Shown here: positions 57,159 to 64,000 of the stretch, piece by piece
How positions within the stretch are numbered: the stretch's first letter is position 1
Layout: each line of letters starts with the position of its first letter
Assembly (NCBI RefSeq): GCF_017569185.1
Contig: NZ_CP071869.1
Span: forward strand, 2,656,001-2,720,000
Source of the DNA: Polaribacter cellanae
GTDB taxonomy: Bacteria; Bacteroidota; Bacteroidia; Flavobacteriales; Flavobacteriaceae
Direction of reading: 5' to 3'
Length of the DNA stretch: 64,000 bases
Program-made: the position numbers and the translations under genes
The notes under the pieces: model-generated
Told to the model about the DNA's origin: nothing
The model's input: the letters and a program-made list of their open reading frames with translations, nothing else
The model's database searches: none

Positions 57159-58133
57159 ATGGAAAAAGATATTTTTAACATACAAAATTTAGAAGATTTC
57201 AACAGAATAACGTTAGAGGTTTTTAAACATCAATTCAATAAGAACAAGGTGTATAGGTCTTTTTGTGATTTGCTTTATATTCACCCTTCAAGTATTTCTA
57301 AGGTTGAAGAAATTCCGTTTTTACCCATTCAGTTTTTTAAAAGTAGAAAAGTAGTCGCTTCTTTAGAGGAAGTTGAAGAGATTTTTACAAGTTCTGGAAC
57401 AACAGGAAGCATTACAAGTAAACATTTTGTAACAGATATTAAAGCTTATAAAGAAAGTTATTTAAAAGGATTTGCTCATTTTTATGGAAATATAGAAGAG
57501 TATGCAGTTTTGGCTTTATTACCCAATTATTTAGAAAGAAAAGGCTCTTCTTTGGTTTTTATGGTAGACGATTTAATAAGAAAATCTAAAAACGTAGCAA
57601 GTGCTTTTTATCTTGATAATATGAATGAATTAGCCGAAAAACTAAGAGAATTAGACAAAAAAGGACAAAAAACATTACTTATTGGCGTTTCTTTTGCGTT
57701 GTTAGATTTGATTGAACAGCGACAATTCAGCCTAAAAAACACCATAATTATGGAAACTGGTGGTATGAAAGGAAGGAGAAAAGAATTGATAAGAGAAGAA
57801 TTACACAATATTTTAAAAAGCGGATTTGGAGTTGATAAAATTCATTCAGAATATGGAATGACGGAATTATTAAGTCAAGCATATTCCAAAGGAAATGGTA
57901 TTTTCGAAACACCACCTTGGATGAAAATTCTAACCAGAGATACAGAAGATGCATTAACCATAAATTCTGCTGGAAAAAATGGCGGAATTAATGTAATCGA
58001 TTTAGCGAATTACAATTCGTGTTCGTTTATTGCGACACAAGATTTAGGAAAAGTCCACGAAAACGGAACATTTGAAATTATTGGACGTTTCGATAATTCG
58101 GATATTCGTGGTTGTAATTTAATGGTTTTATAG
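57159..58133 (+). CDS. LuxE/PaaK-like acyl-activating protein
   Basis: 324 residues. The AMP-binding-like motif EEIFTSSGTTGSITSKHF (about 70) and GGMKGRRKELIREELHNILKSGFGVDKIHSEYGMTELL (about 205-245) match LuxE-type acyl-protein synthetases. In non-luminous Bacteroidota such genes occur without lux genes, and the acyl substrate is unknown. It stands alone, before mscL. Confidence 0.8.
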   Translation: MEKDIFNIQNLEDFNRITLEVFKHQFNKNKVYRSFCDLLYIHPSSISKVEEIPFLPIQFFKSRKVVASLEEVEEIFTSSGTTGSITSKHFVTDIKAYKESYLKGFAHFYGNIEEYAVLALLPNYLERKGSSLVFMVDDLIRKSKNVASAFYLDNMNELAEKLRELDKKGQKTLLIGVSFALLDLIEQRQFSLKNTIIMETGGMKGRRKELIREELHNILKSGFGVDKIHSEYGMTELLSQAYSKGNGIFETPPWMKILTRDTEDALTINSAGKNGGINVIDLANYNSCSFIATQDLGKVHENGTFEIIGRFDNSDIRGCNLMVL

Positions 58134-58165
58134 GTTTAGAAAAGAGATTAAAGTAAAGAAAAAAG

Positions 58166-58624
58166 ATGAAATTCAAATTATTTAAAGAATTTAAAGAATT
58201 TGCTGTAAAAGGAAATATGATCGACATCGCAATTGGTGTTATTATTGGAGCAGCCTTTAACAAAGTAGTAAATGTATTGGTAAAAGAGGTTTTAATGCCA
58301 CCATTATCTTTTATGACAGATGGTGCAAATTGGGAAAATAGAAAAATAGTTTTACGAGAAGCAATTTTGGTAGATGGAAAAGCAACGTCCGAACAAATTG
58401 CCATTGGATATGGAAAACTAATAGAAGCTGGAGTCGATTTTTTAATTATCGCTTTTACAGTTTTTATCGTAGTTAAATTAATGAATTCTTTAAAAAAGAA
58501 GGCAGATGACCCAAAAGATAAAACGACTGTTACACCTAAAAATATTGAGTTAATGAATAAAACCAACGAGCTTTTAGAGAAACAAAATGCCTATTTAATG
58601 AAAGTTTTGGCAGAGAGGAAATAG
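58166..58624 (+). CDS. mscL: Large-conductance mechanosensitive channel
   Basis: 152 residues. N-terminal amphipathic helix KEFKEFAVKGNMIDIAIGVIIGAAFNKVV (pore helix 1), a loop, a second membrane helix VDFLIIAFTVFIVVKLMNSL and a charged C-terminal helix. It opens under membrane tension to release solutes. Length is typical. Confidence 0.95.
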   Translation: MKFKLFKEFKEFAVKGNMIDIAIGVIIGAAFNKVVNVLVKEVLMPPLSFMTDGANWENRKIVLREAILVDGKATSEQIAIGYGKLIEAGVDFLIIAFTVFIVVKLMNSLKKKADDPKDKTTVTPKNIELMNKTNELLEKQNAYLMKVLAERK

Positions 58625-58691
58625 AGAATCTATTTTAATTCTTCTTTCTAAAACACAAACCCAACAATAAATAAAACTCCAGAATCGTTTT

Positions 58692-58931
58692 ATAATAAAC
58701 AACCCACTTATAAAACACTTTATTTTAATTGCATTCGCCTTTTTTACATTCGCAATATCTGCTCAAAATGATGACAGAGGTTTAAAATTATTTGTAGATG
58801 ATGTTGCAAAAGATTTTAGCGTAAAAATGACAAATGGAAAAATGGTAAACCTATCTGATTATAAAGGAAAAGTAGTCTTATTAAACTTTTGGGCAACTTG
58901 GTGTAGCCCTTGTTTGATGGAGTTTAACTAA
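58692..58931 (+). pseudogene. TlpA-like thioredoxin, N-terminal fragment
   Basis: The frame reads [19 protein letters not shown] (signal-like) but has no ATG. It continues as [37 protein letters not shown], the TlpA/thioredoxin active-site region, and then hits TAA at 58929. Most of the domain after WCSPC is missing. Start lost and 3' part deleted, so it is non-functional. Confidence 0.85.
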
Positions 58932-58942
58932 ATTCCTGAAAA

Positions 58943-59143
58943 AATATTAATGCCTTTCGAAAACAAGGAAAAAAAGTTTCTATAAACCCTAAAACTTTTG
59001 AAATTAAAAATGGCAAATTGTATTTATTTTACAATTCTTGGGGAACCAATACCTTAAAACTTTGGAGAAAAGAAGCTGCAGAAAAACTGCAGAAACAAGC
59101 AGATAAAAACTGGTTAAAAATTGTAACTAAAGACAAATTATAA
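58943..59143 (+). pseudogene. YHS-domain protein, C-terminal fragment
   Basis: The frame reads NAFRKQGKKVSINPKTFEIKNGKLYLFYNSWGTNTLKLW and a Lys-rich tail to a stop at 59141-59143. This is the C-terminal part of exported YHS-domain proteins, as I recall their sequence; the N-terminal half is gone. It directly follows the TlpA fragment, so a deletion probably joined the two genes. Confidence 0.7.
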
Positions 59144-59155
59144 TTTGTTTTTAGT

Positions 59156-59614
59156 TTAATATCGAGCAAATTTCACTTTATTTGAAATTACTTCTATCGA
59201 ATCTATAATTATTTTTTTACTTAAAATATAAGCAAAAAGAGAATCTTTTTTTAAGCTATTTGGTGTTACCATGTCAAAAATTATTTTTCTTTTTTTTATA
59301 GAATCAGTAATAGAAATAGTTTCTCCTATTTGCTTAATATTTGTAATTTTTGAATCGTTTGGTAGATTTAAAATAGGGAAAGTGTCTATTTTAAAACTTT
59401 TTAATCGCTCGCCAATTTCTTTTTTAAATTTAGAATCGCTGTTTAACAACATATTCAATTCATAAAATTCTAAAAATTTTTCTTCAATTAAAGTTGAAGT
59501 AGAATATTCTTTTACAATAGCCAAAGATTCTTTATTTAAACCTGGTTTTTTATTAGAATTAGAGCTACAAGAGGCTATTATTAAAACAATTACTATAAGG
59601 AATGTTTTTTTCAT
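59156..59614 (-). CDS. Hypothetical lipoprotein
   Basis: 152 residues with a lipobox (IVLIIASCSSNSN). No family recognised. It overlaps the end of the 289-residue gene upstream by 4 bases, so the two are co-translated. Probably its envelope partner. Confidence 0.7.
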   Translation of the reverse strand: MKKTFLIVIVLIIASCSSNSNKKPGLNKESLAIVKEYSTSTLIEEKFLEFYELNMLLNSDSKFKKEIGERLKSFKIDTFPILNLPNDSKITNIKQIGETISITDSIKKRKIIFDMVTPNSLKKDSLFAYILSKKIIIDSIEVISNKVKFARY

Positions 59615-60480
59615 TTTATAATAAATTTAATCTTTACAATCTTCCCGTTTTTAAAATCTTTGTTAAGTATTTTAAACTTTTTTAAGTTGTTGGTGGGTAT
59701 TGTTAAAAGGTTAATAAACTCCTTTTTAGAATATATTTCTACACCAATATTGTTAGAATAAAGTTGATAAATAATAGCATTTTTATCTATTAATTTTTCA
59801 AGCTGTGCTTTTCTTTCGTTCCAATTTTTTACTTTATTGTTCGTGTAATAATCTAACATTAATGCATAATCATCTAAAGCAACTCTAACATTACTGTTAT
59901 TATTATCTATATGCCTAATAATAGTATCTGTTTTATAATAATTAGAGGTAATAACTAAAGTAATAATATCTTCTTTGGTTTCGTAAATAAGACAGCCATT
60001 ATTATTTGTATTTGAATATACTGGATAGTCTTTTACATTTAAAATTTTTATGTTTAGTGGAGTTAAAATAGGTTCATTTTTATCATCATCAATAAAACAT
60101 AAATGAAACTTATTTGTAGTTTTAAAAAGAAAAGAAATAATAAAGAGTAAAGGAATTATACTGAGAAGAAACCAATATTTTTGCTTTCTATTCTTACTAT
60201 TTTCGTTTTTAAAAGCCATCCAATTATCAAATCCAATATACTTACAAAGTATATTTAGCATATCTATTCTTGGCAGTTTATTAGGAGTATTTTTAAAGTA
60301 AGTGTAGAACCATTTTTCACTAACCTTAGTATTAACTTTTTCAAATAAATCTTCTTGAAAAGAGATAATATCTTCGCCTTTCCAATTTTCAATTTTTGCA
60401 GAAGCACTATTATTTTTTAAATAAACTCCAACAATTTTCTTTTTTAAAAGATTAAAAAGATGTTTTTCTTTTGAAGTCAA
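59611..60480 (-). CDS. Membrane protein with a predicted HTH-like N-terminus
   Basis: 289 residues. The N-terminal 95 residues (WKGEDIISFQEDLFEKVNTKVSEKWFYTYF, LPRIDMLNILCKYIGFDNWMAF) form helices resembling an HTH-like regulatory module seen at the start of several Bacteroidota proteins. A membrane helix follows (YWFLLSIIPLLFIISFLF, about 103-120), then a periplasmic beta-rich part with a carboxypeptidase-regulatory-like look. It may be a one-component membrane sensor. The function is inferred. Confidence 0.6.
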   Translation of the reverse strand: MTSKEKHLFNLLKKKIVGVYLKNNSASAKIENWKGEDIISFQEDLFEKVNTKVSEKWFYTYFKNTPNKLPRIDMLNILCKYIGFDNWMAFKNENSKNRKQKYWFLLSIIPLLFIISFLFKTTNKFHLCFIDDDKNEPILTPLNIKILNVKDYPVYSNTNNNGCLIYETKEDIITLVITSNYYKTDTIIRHIDNNNSNVRVALDDYALMLDYYTNNKVKNWNERKAQLEKLIDKNAIIYQLYSNNIGVEIYSKKEFINLLTIPTNNLKKFKILNKDFKNGKIVKIKFIIK

Positions 60481-60613
60481 AATTTCTTAACTTATTGTTT
60501 ATTAGTTTTTTAAATAATTGTAAAATAGTTACAATCGTTTTGCAAGTGTTTTACAAAGCAAAAATTTAGCCCTTTATTATGTTTGGTTCTATAAACATTA
60601 AAGATATAAAATT

Positions 60614-61438
60614 ATGAAACATCAATTGGTAAAAAAATCAGCTAAAAAAATTTTCTTTACATTTATTCTTACACTTTTTATTGCATGTAGCCAGCATAAT
60701 TTGGATAATGAAGAAATAACCATTCATAAAAATGAAGTTAAATCTAACAACAAAAAGAATAATAATTCTAACACAATTACGTTACAAAACCTTAAAATTA
60801 TTAAATCTGCATCCAGCAGATATAAGGTTGAAAATGTAGAACAGGCAACTGCAAAAATTAAATCTTTGGCAACAAAATTCAATGGATATATTTCTGATTT
60901 GCAATTTAGAAATAATACATATGCCATAGAAAATAACTTTACAATTAAGATTCCACAAGAACATTTTGATGTGGTTATGGATTCAATAAAAAATACTGTA
61001 GCATTTGTAGAATTCGAAAACATTACAACCAAAGACGTTACAGAAGAATACATCGATTTAGAAACACGCTTAAAAACAAAAAAAGAAATAAAAGAACGTT
61101 ATGAAACTATTTTAAGAAAAAGTGCAAAAACGGTTAAAGATATTTTACTTACGGAAGAAAAATTGCGAATTATTCAAGAAGAAATAGAAGCTACATTTGG
61201 TCGATTAAAATATTTAAAAAGTAGCATTTCTTATAGTACCATTAAGATAAACTTATATGAAACTGTGGAATATAAAAAGGGTTTCCAAAATCATAAAAAT
61301 GGTTTTTGGGCAAAAGTAAAAAAAGGCTTTTCTGGAGGTTGGGATATTTTATCAACTCTAATTATTGGGTTTGTAACTATTTGGCCAATATTATTAATTG
61401 GAATTGGTGTTTTTCTATTCTTTAAAAAAAGAAAATAA
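60614..61438 (+). CDS. DUF4349 domain protein, lipoprotein with C-terminal helix
   Basis: 274 residues. Lipoprotein signal (TLFIACSQHN), a beta-alpha domain with a central coiled coil (EEYIDLETRLKTKKEIKERYETILRK ... LTEEKLRIIQEEIEATFGRLKYLKSSISYSTIKINLYE) and a C-terminal membrane helix (PILLIGIGVFLFFKKRK). This is the DUF4349 layout. Role unknown. Confidence 0.85.
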   Translation: MKHQLVKKSAKKIFFTFILTLFIACSQHNLDNEEITIHKNEVKSNNKKNNNSNTITLQNLKIIKSASSRYKVENVEQATAKIKSLATKFNGYISDLQFRNNTYAIENNFTIKIPQEHFDVVMDSIKNTVAFVEFENITTKDVTEEYIDLETRLKTKKEIKERYETILRKSAKTVKDILLTEEKLRIIQEEIEATFGRLKYLKSSISYSTIKINLYETVEYKKGFQNHKNGFWAKVKKGFSGGWDILSTLIIGFVTIWPILLIGIGVFLFFKKRK

Positions 61439-61482
61439 AAAGTTATTTTAATTTTGAAAAAAAGAGTTTGATTTGTAGGAAT

Positions 61483-62250
61483 TTAGCTCTTTTTTTCTTC
61501 CAATTCAGTTTTCATCAACCGATCCCAAAACGTAAAATACAAACCAAAATTAAAGTTAAATTTTGTGTGATGAAAATCGTGATGCGTTGCTCCAATAATC
61601 CATTTTTTAAACCAATTTCCTAGTTTTCCTGAAGGATAAATTTCAATTCCTGCATGATTTATGGTGGCAGAAAGTGTCATTATTAACAAAACAGCAAACA
61701 AAGCATATAAATGCATAGGTAAGAAAATTACGATTACAGGCAAGAAAATCGCTTGCAAAACAGTTTCATAAGGATGAAAAGAAAACGCTGTAAAAACAGT
61801 CGTATGCACACTTTTATGATGAATTTTATGAAAGAATTTATAGATTTTAGGAAGGTGCATCCATCTATGAATCCAGTAATAATAAGTATCTTGAATAAAC
61901 AAAAAAGCAAAAATACTTAGTGGAAAATACCACAAAGAATAGGTATTAAAATCTAAATAAATAGCAGTGTAATTAATGGACCACAAATAATAAATGAGAA
62001 CTGCAACTGCACCAAAAATTAAACCACTAATTAAAGACCAATAAATTTCTTTACGAACCTGTTTCTTTTTTAGAGGCTTTTTATTTAAAATTCTATGTTT
62101 TAGTTTTTCTCTAAATTTATGTAAGAAAACCCAATGATAAACGCCTGAAAATGCTAAATACCTTACGAAAATAATTAGCGTAAATATTAATATTAAAGGT
62201 ATAATTACAAAAATATTACTAAAATCGATTTCTGTAATTTTATTATTCAT
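61483..62250 (-). CDS. Sterol desaturase / fatty acid hydroxylase family protein
   Basis: A 255-residue membrane di-iron oxygenase. Several membrane helices are present and the histidine clusters are visible: HRWMH, HKIHH and the HHDFHH motif near 228. It probably oxygenates lipids or carotenoid-like compounds; the substrate is unknown. It is 13 bases after tyrS on the same strand. Confidence 0.9.
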   Translation of the reverse strand: MNNKITEIDFSNIFVIIPLILIFTLIIFVRYLAFSGVYHWVFLHKFREKLKHRILNKKPLKKKQVRKEIYWSLISGLIFGAVAVLIYYLWSINYTAIYLDFNTYSLWYFPLSIFAFLFIQDTYYYWIHRWMHLPKIYKFFHKIHHKSVHTTVFTAFSFHPYETVLQAIFLPVIVIFLPMHLYALFAVLLIMTLSATINHAGIEIYPSGKLGNWFKKWIIGATHHDFHHTKFNFNFGLYFTFWDRLMKTELEEKKS

Positions 62251-62263
62251 AATAAACTTATAA

Positions 62264-63556
62264 TTATGCTACAACTAATAAGTAATAGGTCTTTTTACCA
62301 CGTTGTAACAACACATATTTATTCGCTATTAAATCTTCTTTTGTAATCGTAAAATCTTCTTTTACTTTTTCTTTATTTACAGAAATGGCATTTTCTTTTA
62401 ACGCTCTTCTTGCTTCACCATTAGAATTTAAAAAATTGGTTTTGGCAGCCAAAGCACCAATCATATCTAAACCTTCTTCAATATCTGTAGTAGAAACTGT
62501 TGCTTGAGGAACCCCATCAAAAACATCTAAAAATGTTTGTTCATCTAAAGATTTTAAATCGGAAGCTGTAGATTTTCCGAATAAAATATTCGACGCTTTT
62601 AACGCATTTTCATAAGCTTCTTTTCCATGTGTTATGGTAGTTACTTCCTCTCCTAATTTCTTTTGAAGCAAACGTAAATGTGGGTTCTCTTTATGTTCTG
62701 CAATTAAATTTTCAATCGTTTCTTTGTCTAAAAAAGTAAACTTTTTAATAAAGTTTTCTGCATCTTCATCCGAAGAATTTAACCAATACTGGTAAAATTT
62801 ATAAGGCGAAGTTCTATCTGCATTCAACCAAACGTTTCCACCTTCGGTTTTTCCAAATTTTGTTCCATCTGCTTTTGTAACCAAAGGCACTGTAATTGCA
62901 TACGCTTTTCCTTGTGCTTTTCTACGGATTAATTCAGTTCCAGTAGTAATATTTCCCCATTGGTCGGAACCACCCATTTGCAACATACAATTTTTCTCTT
63001 TATATAAGTGATAAAAATCGTATCCTTGAAATAATTGATACGTAAATTCTGTAAAACTCATTCCCACAGAAGATTCCGAACTTAAACGTTTTTTTACAGA
63101 ATCTTTTGCCATCATGTAATTTACAGTGATGTGCTTTCCTGTATCTCTCACAAAATCGATTAACGAAATATCTTTCATCCAATCGTAATTGTTTACCAAT
63201 TCAGCTTTATTTTCTGCAGAATCATCAAAATTTAAAAAACGTTCTAAATTTTCACGAACTCCAGCAATATTTTTTGCTAAAGTTGCTTCATCTAACAAAT
63301 TTCTTTCGGCAGATTTCCCAGAAGGATCTCCAACCATACCAGTTGCACCACCAATTAAAGCAATTGGGTTGTGCCCAGCATTTTGGAAATGTTTCAAAAT
63401 AAAAATTTGAACCAAACTACCAATATGAAGCGAGTCTGCAGTTGGATCGAACCCAATATAACCAGCCGTTTTATTTTCCAATAAATATTCTTCTGTATCT
63501 GGCATTATATCGTGCAATAATCCTCTCCAGCGTAATTCTTCTACAAAATTTGTCAT
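62264..63556 (-). CDS. tyrS: Tyrosyl-tRNA synthetase
   Basis: 430-residue class I enzyme charging tRNA-Tyr. HIGH-type motif in FDPTADSLHIGSLVQI (about 36-51), and a KFGKTEGG loop (KMSKS-type) near 230. The C-terminal S4-like RNA-binding part (LAAKTNFLNSNGEARRALKENAISVN) is present. Start MTNFVEELRWRGLLHDI is canonical. A palindrome lies in its leader. Confidence 0.97.
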   Translation of the reverse strand: MTNFVEELRWRGLLHDIMPDTEEYLLENKTAGYIGFDPTADSLHIGSLVQIFILKHFQNAGHNPIALIGGATGMVGDPSGKSAERNLLDEATLAKNIAGVRENLERFLNFDDSAENKAELVNNYDWMKDISLIDFVRDTGKHITVNYMMAKDSVKKRLSSESSVGMSFTEFTYQLFQGYDFYHLYKEKNCMLQMGGSDQWGNITTGTELIRRKAQGKAYAITVPLVTKADGTKFGKTEGGNVWLNADRTSPYKFYQYWLNSSDEDAENFIKKFTFLDKETIENLIAEHKENPHLRLLQKKLGEEVTTITHGKEAYENALKASNILFGKSTASDLKSLDEQTFLDVFDGVPQATVSTTDIEEGLDMIGALAAKTNFLNSNGEARRALKENAISVNKEKVKEDFTITKEDLIANKYVLLQRGKKTYYLLVVA

Positions 63557-63575
63557 TGTAAATTTATATTTTCGA

Positions 63576-63603
63576 ACCTCAAAGGTTTTAAAACCTTTGA
63601 GGT
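63576..63603. repeat. Perfect 28-bp palindrome in the tyrS leader
   Basis: ACCTCAAAGGTTTT followed directly by its complement. It lies 20 bases upstream of the tyrS ATG and just downstream of the probable promoter, so the transcript would begin with a strong hairpin. Confidence 0.85.
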
Positions 63604-63616
63604 CTTTTTGTGATTA

Positions 63617-63624
63617 CAAAGATA
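63617..63624 (-). promoter_or_regulatory. -7 element of the tyrS promoter
   Basis: TATCTTTG on the minus strand matches TAnnTTTG, 61 bases before the ATG. A -33 TTTG lies only 11 bases upstream, so the spacing is not ideal. Confidence 0.45.
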
Positions 63625-63657
63625 AACTTATCAATCAAAAAACCATAAATTAGCTGT

Positions 63658-64000
63658 ATGATTTTAGTAACAGGAGGAACAGGTTTAGTAGGTGCACATT
63701 TGTTGTATCATTTAATTAAAAATGATGAAAAAATTCGTGCTATTTATCGTTCTAAAGAAAAAATAGAAGCCGTTAAAAAAGTTTTTTCTTATTATTCTAA
63801 TGATGCAACTTTAATAGCTAAAATTGAGTGGTTTAAAGCAGATATTACTGAAGTTCCAGCTATGATTCCTGCTTTTGTTGGTGTTAAAAAAGTGTATCAT
63901 TGTGCTGCTTTTATTTCTTTTAATCCGAAAGATTATAGAGAAATGCGAAAGGTAAATATTTACGGAACTGCAATTATCGTAAACCTTTCTATTGATGCAA
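63658..64000 (+). CDS. NAD-dependent epimerase/dehydratase (partial, N-terminal)
   Basis: 114 codons are visible to the window edge. The Rossmann start MILVTGGTGLVGAHLLYHL holds the NAD(P)-binding GxxGxxG, and VKKVYHCAAFISFNPKDYREMRKVNIYGTA is typical of short-chain extended dehydrogenases. Divergent from tyrS. The substrate cannot be judged from this part. Confidence 0.9.
   Translation, partial: MILVTGGTGLVGAHLLYHLIKNDEKIRAIYRSKEKIEAVKKVFSYYSNDATLIAKIEWFKADITEVPAMIPAFVGVKKVYHCAAFISFNPKDYREMRKVNIYGTAIIVNLSIDA

Noticed and set aside
57159..58133. Bioluminescence operon
   Set aside because: Only a LuxE-like gene is present; luciferase and reductase genes are absent.

Overview
The window looks like a chromosomal stretch of a marine member of the Flavobacteriaceae (Bacteroidota), probably close to Polaribacter or Tenacibaculum. 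The evidence is the low GC content, the TAnnTTTG promoter elements, many lipoproteins with a short signal ending in Cys, a type IX secretion component (SprE/PorW), DUF5687, IPExxxVDY and DUF6168 proteins, a TonB receptor, and an atpB-E-F-H-A-G cluster without beta and epsilon genes. The genus is inferred, not shown.

Layout. 0-6.2 kb is an insertion-sequence zone. A TonB-dependent receptor gene (minus strand, running off the left edge) is split by an IS1380-family element with a 5-bp target duplication. It is followed by an IS1595 remnant and an IS110-family transposase that is frameshifted at an A9 run. 6.3-9.9 kb is the sdhCAB operon. 10-14.6 kb holds secreted or hypothetical genes and a large BNR-repeat protein. 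15-16.4 kb is an RhlE-type helicase. 16.4-23.5 kb is an accessory zone with a MITE-like element, a hypothetical gene, a decayed SWIM zinc-finger gene, an IS1595 remnant cut by a complete IS982 element, an AAA ATPase and a toxin-antitoxin-like pair. 23.5-29.2 kb is core metabolism: RNase H, purN, acpP-fabF-rnc, an IPExxxVDY protein and pyk. 29.5-34.7 kb has two large peptidases (M13 and S9A) and a thioredoxin.

35-40.3 kb is a tight PadR operon with four tandem paralogous membrane proteins (HAAS-like) followed by a DUF5687 permease and an ABC ATPase. 40.7-49.2 kb runs sprE-bactofilin-atpZ-DUF6168-atpBEFHAG. 49.3-52 kb has an ALDH7-type dehydrogenase and an isoaspartyl peptidase. 52.4-57.1 kb is one minus-strand run: a lipoprotein serpin, DUF4377, two lipoproteins, an ECF sigma factor and a protein joining an anti-sigma-like N-terminus to an outer-membrane barrel. 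57-64 kb has a LuxE-like enzyme, MscL, two gene fragments (TlpA and YHS) fused by deletion, a small HTH-like/TM plus lipoprotein pair, DUF4349, a sterol desaturase, TyrS and the start of an NAD-dependent epimerase.

The best candidates for little-described biology are the PadR/HAAS/ABC locus, the serpin-ECF-trans-envelope anti-sigma operon (whose sigma gene seems to lack a standard start codon), and the IS-related small elements. No tRNA, rRNA, CRISPR array or prophage was seen.
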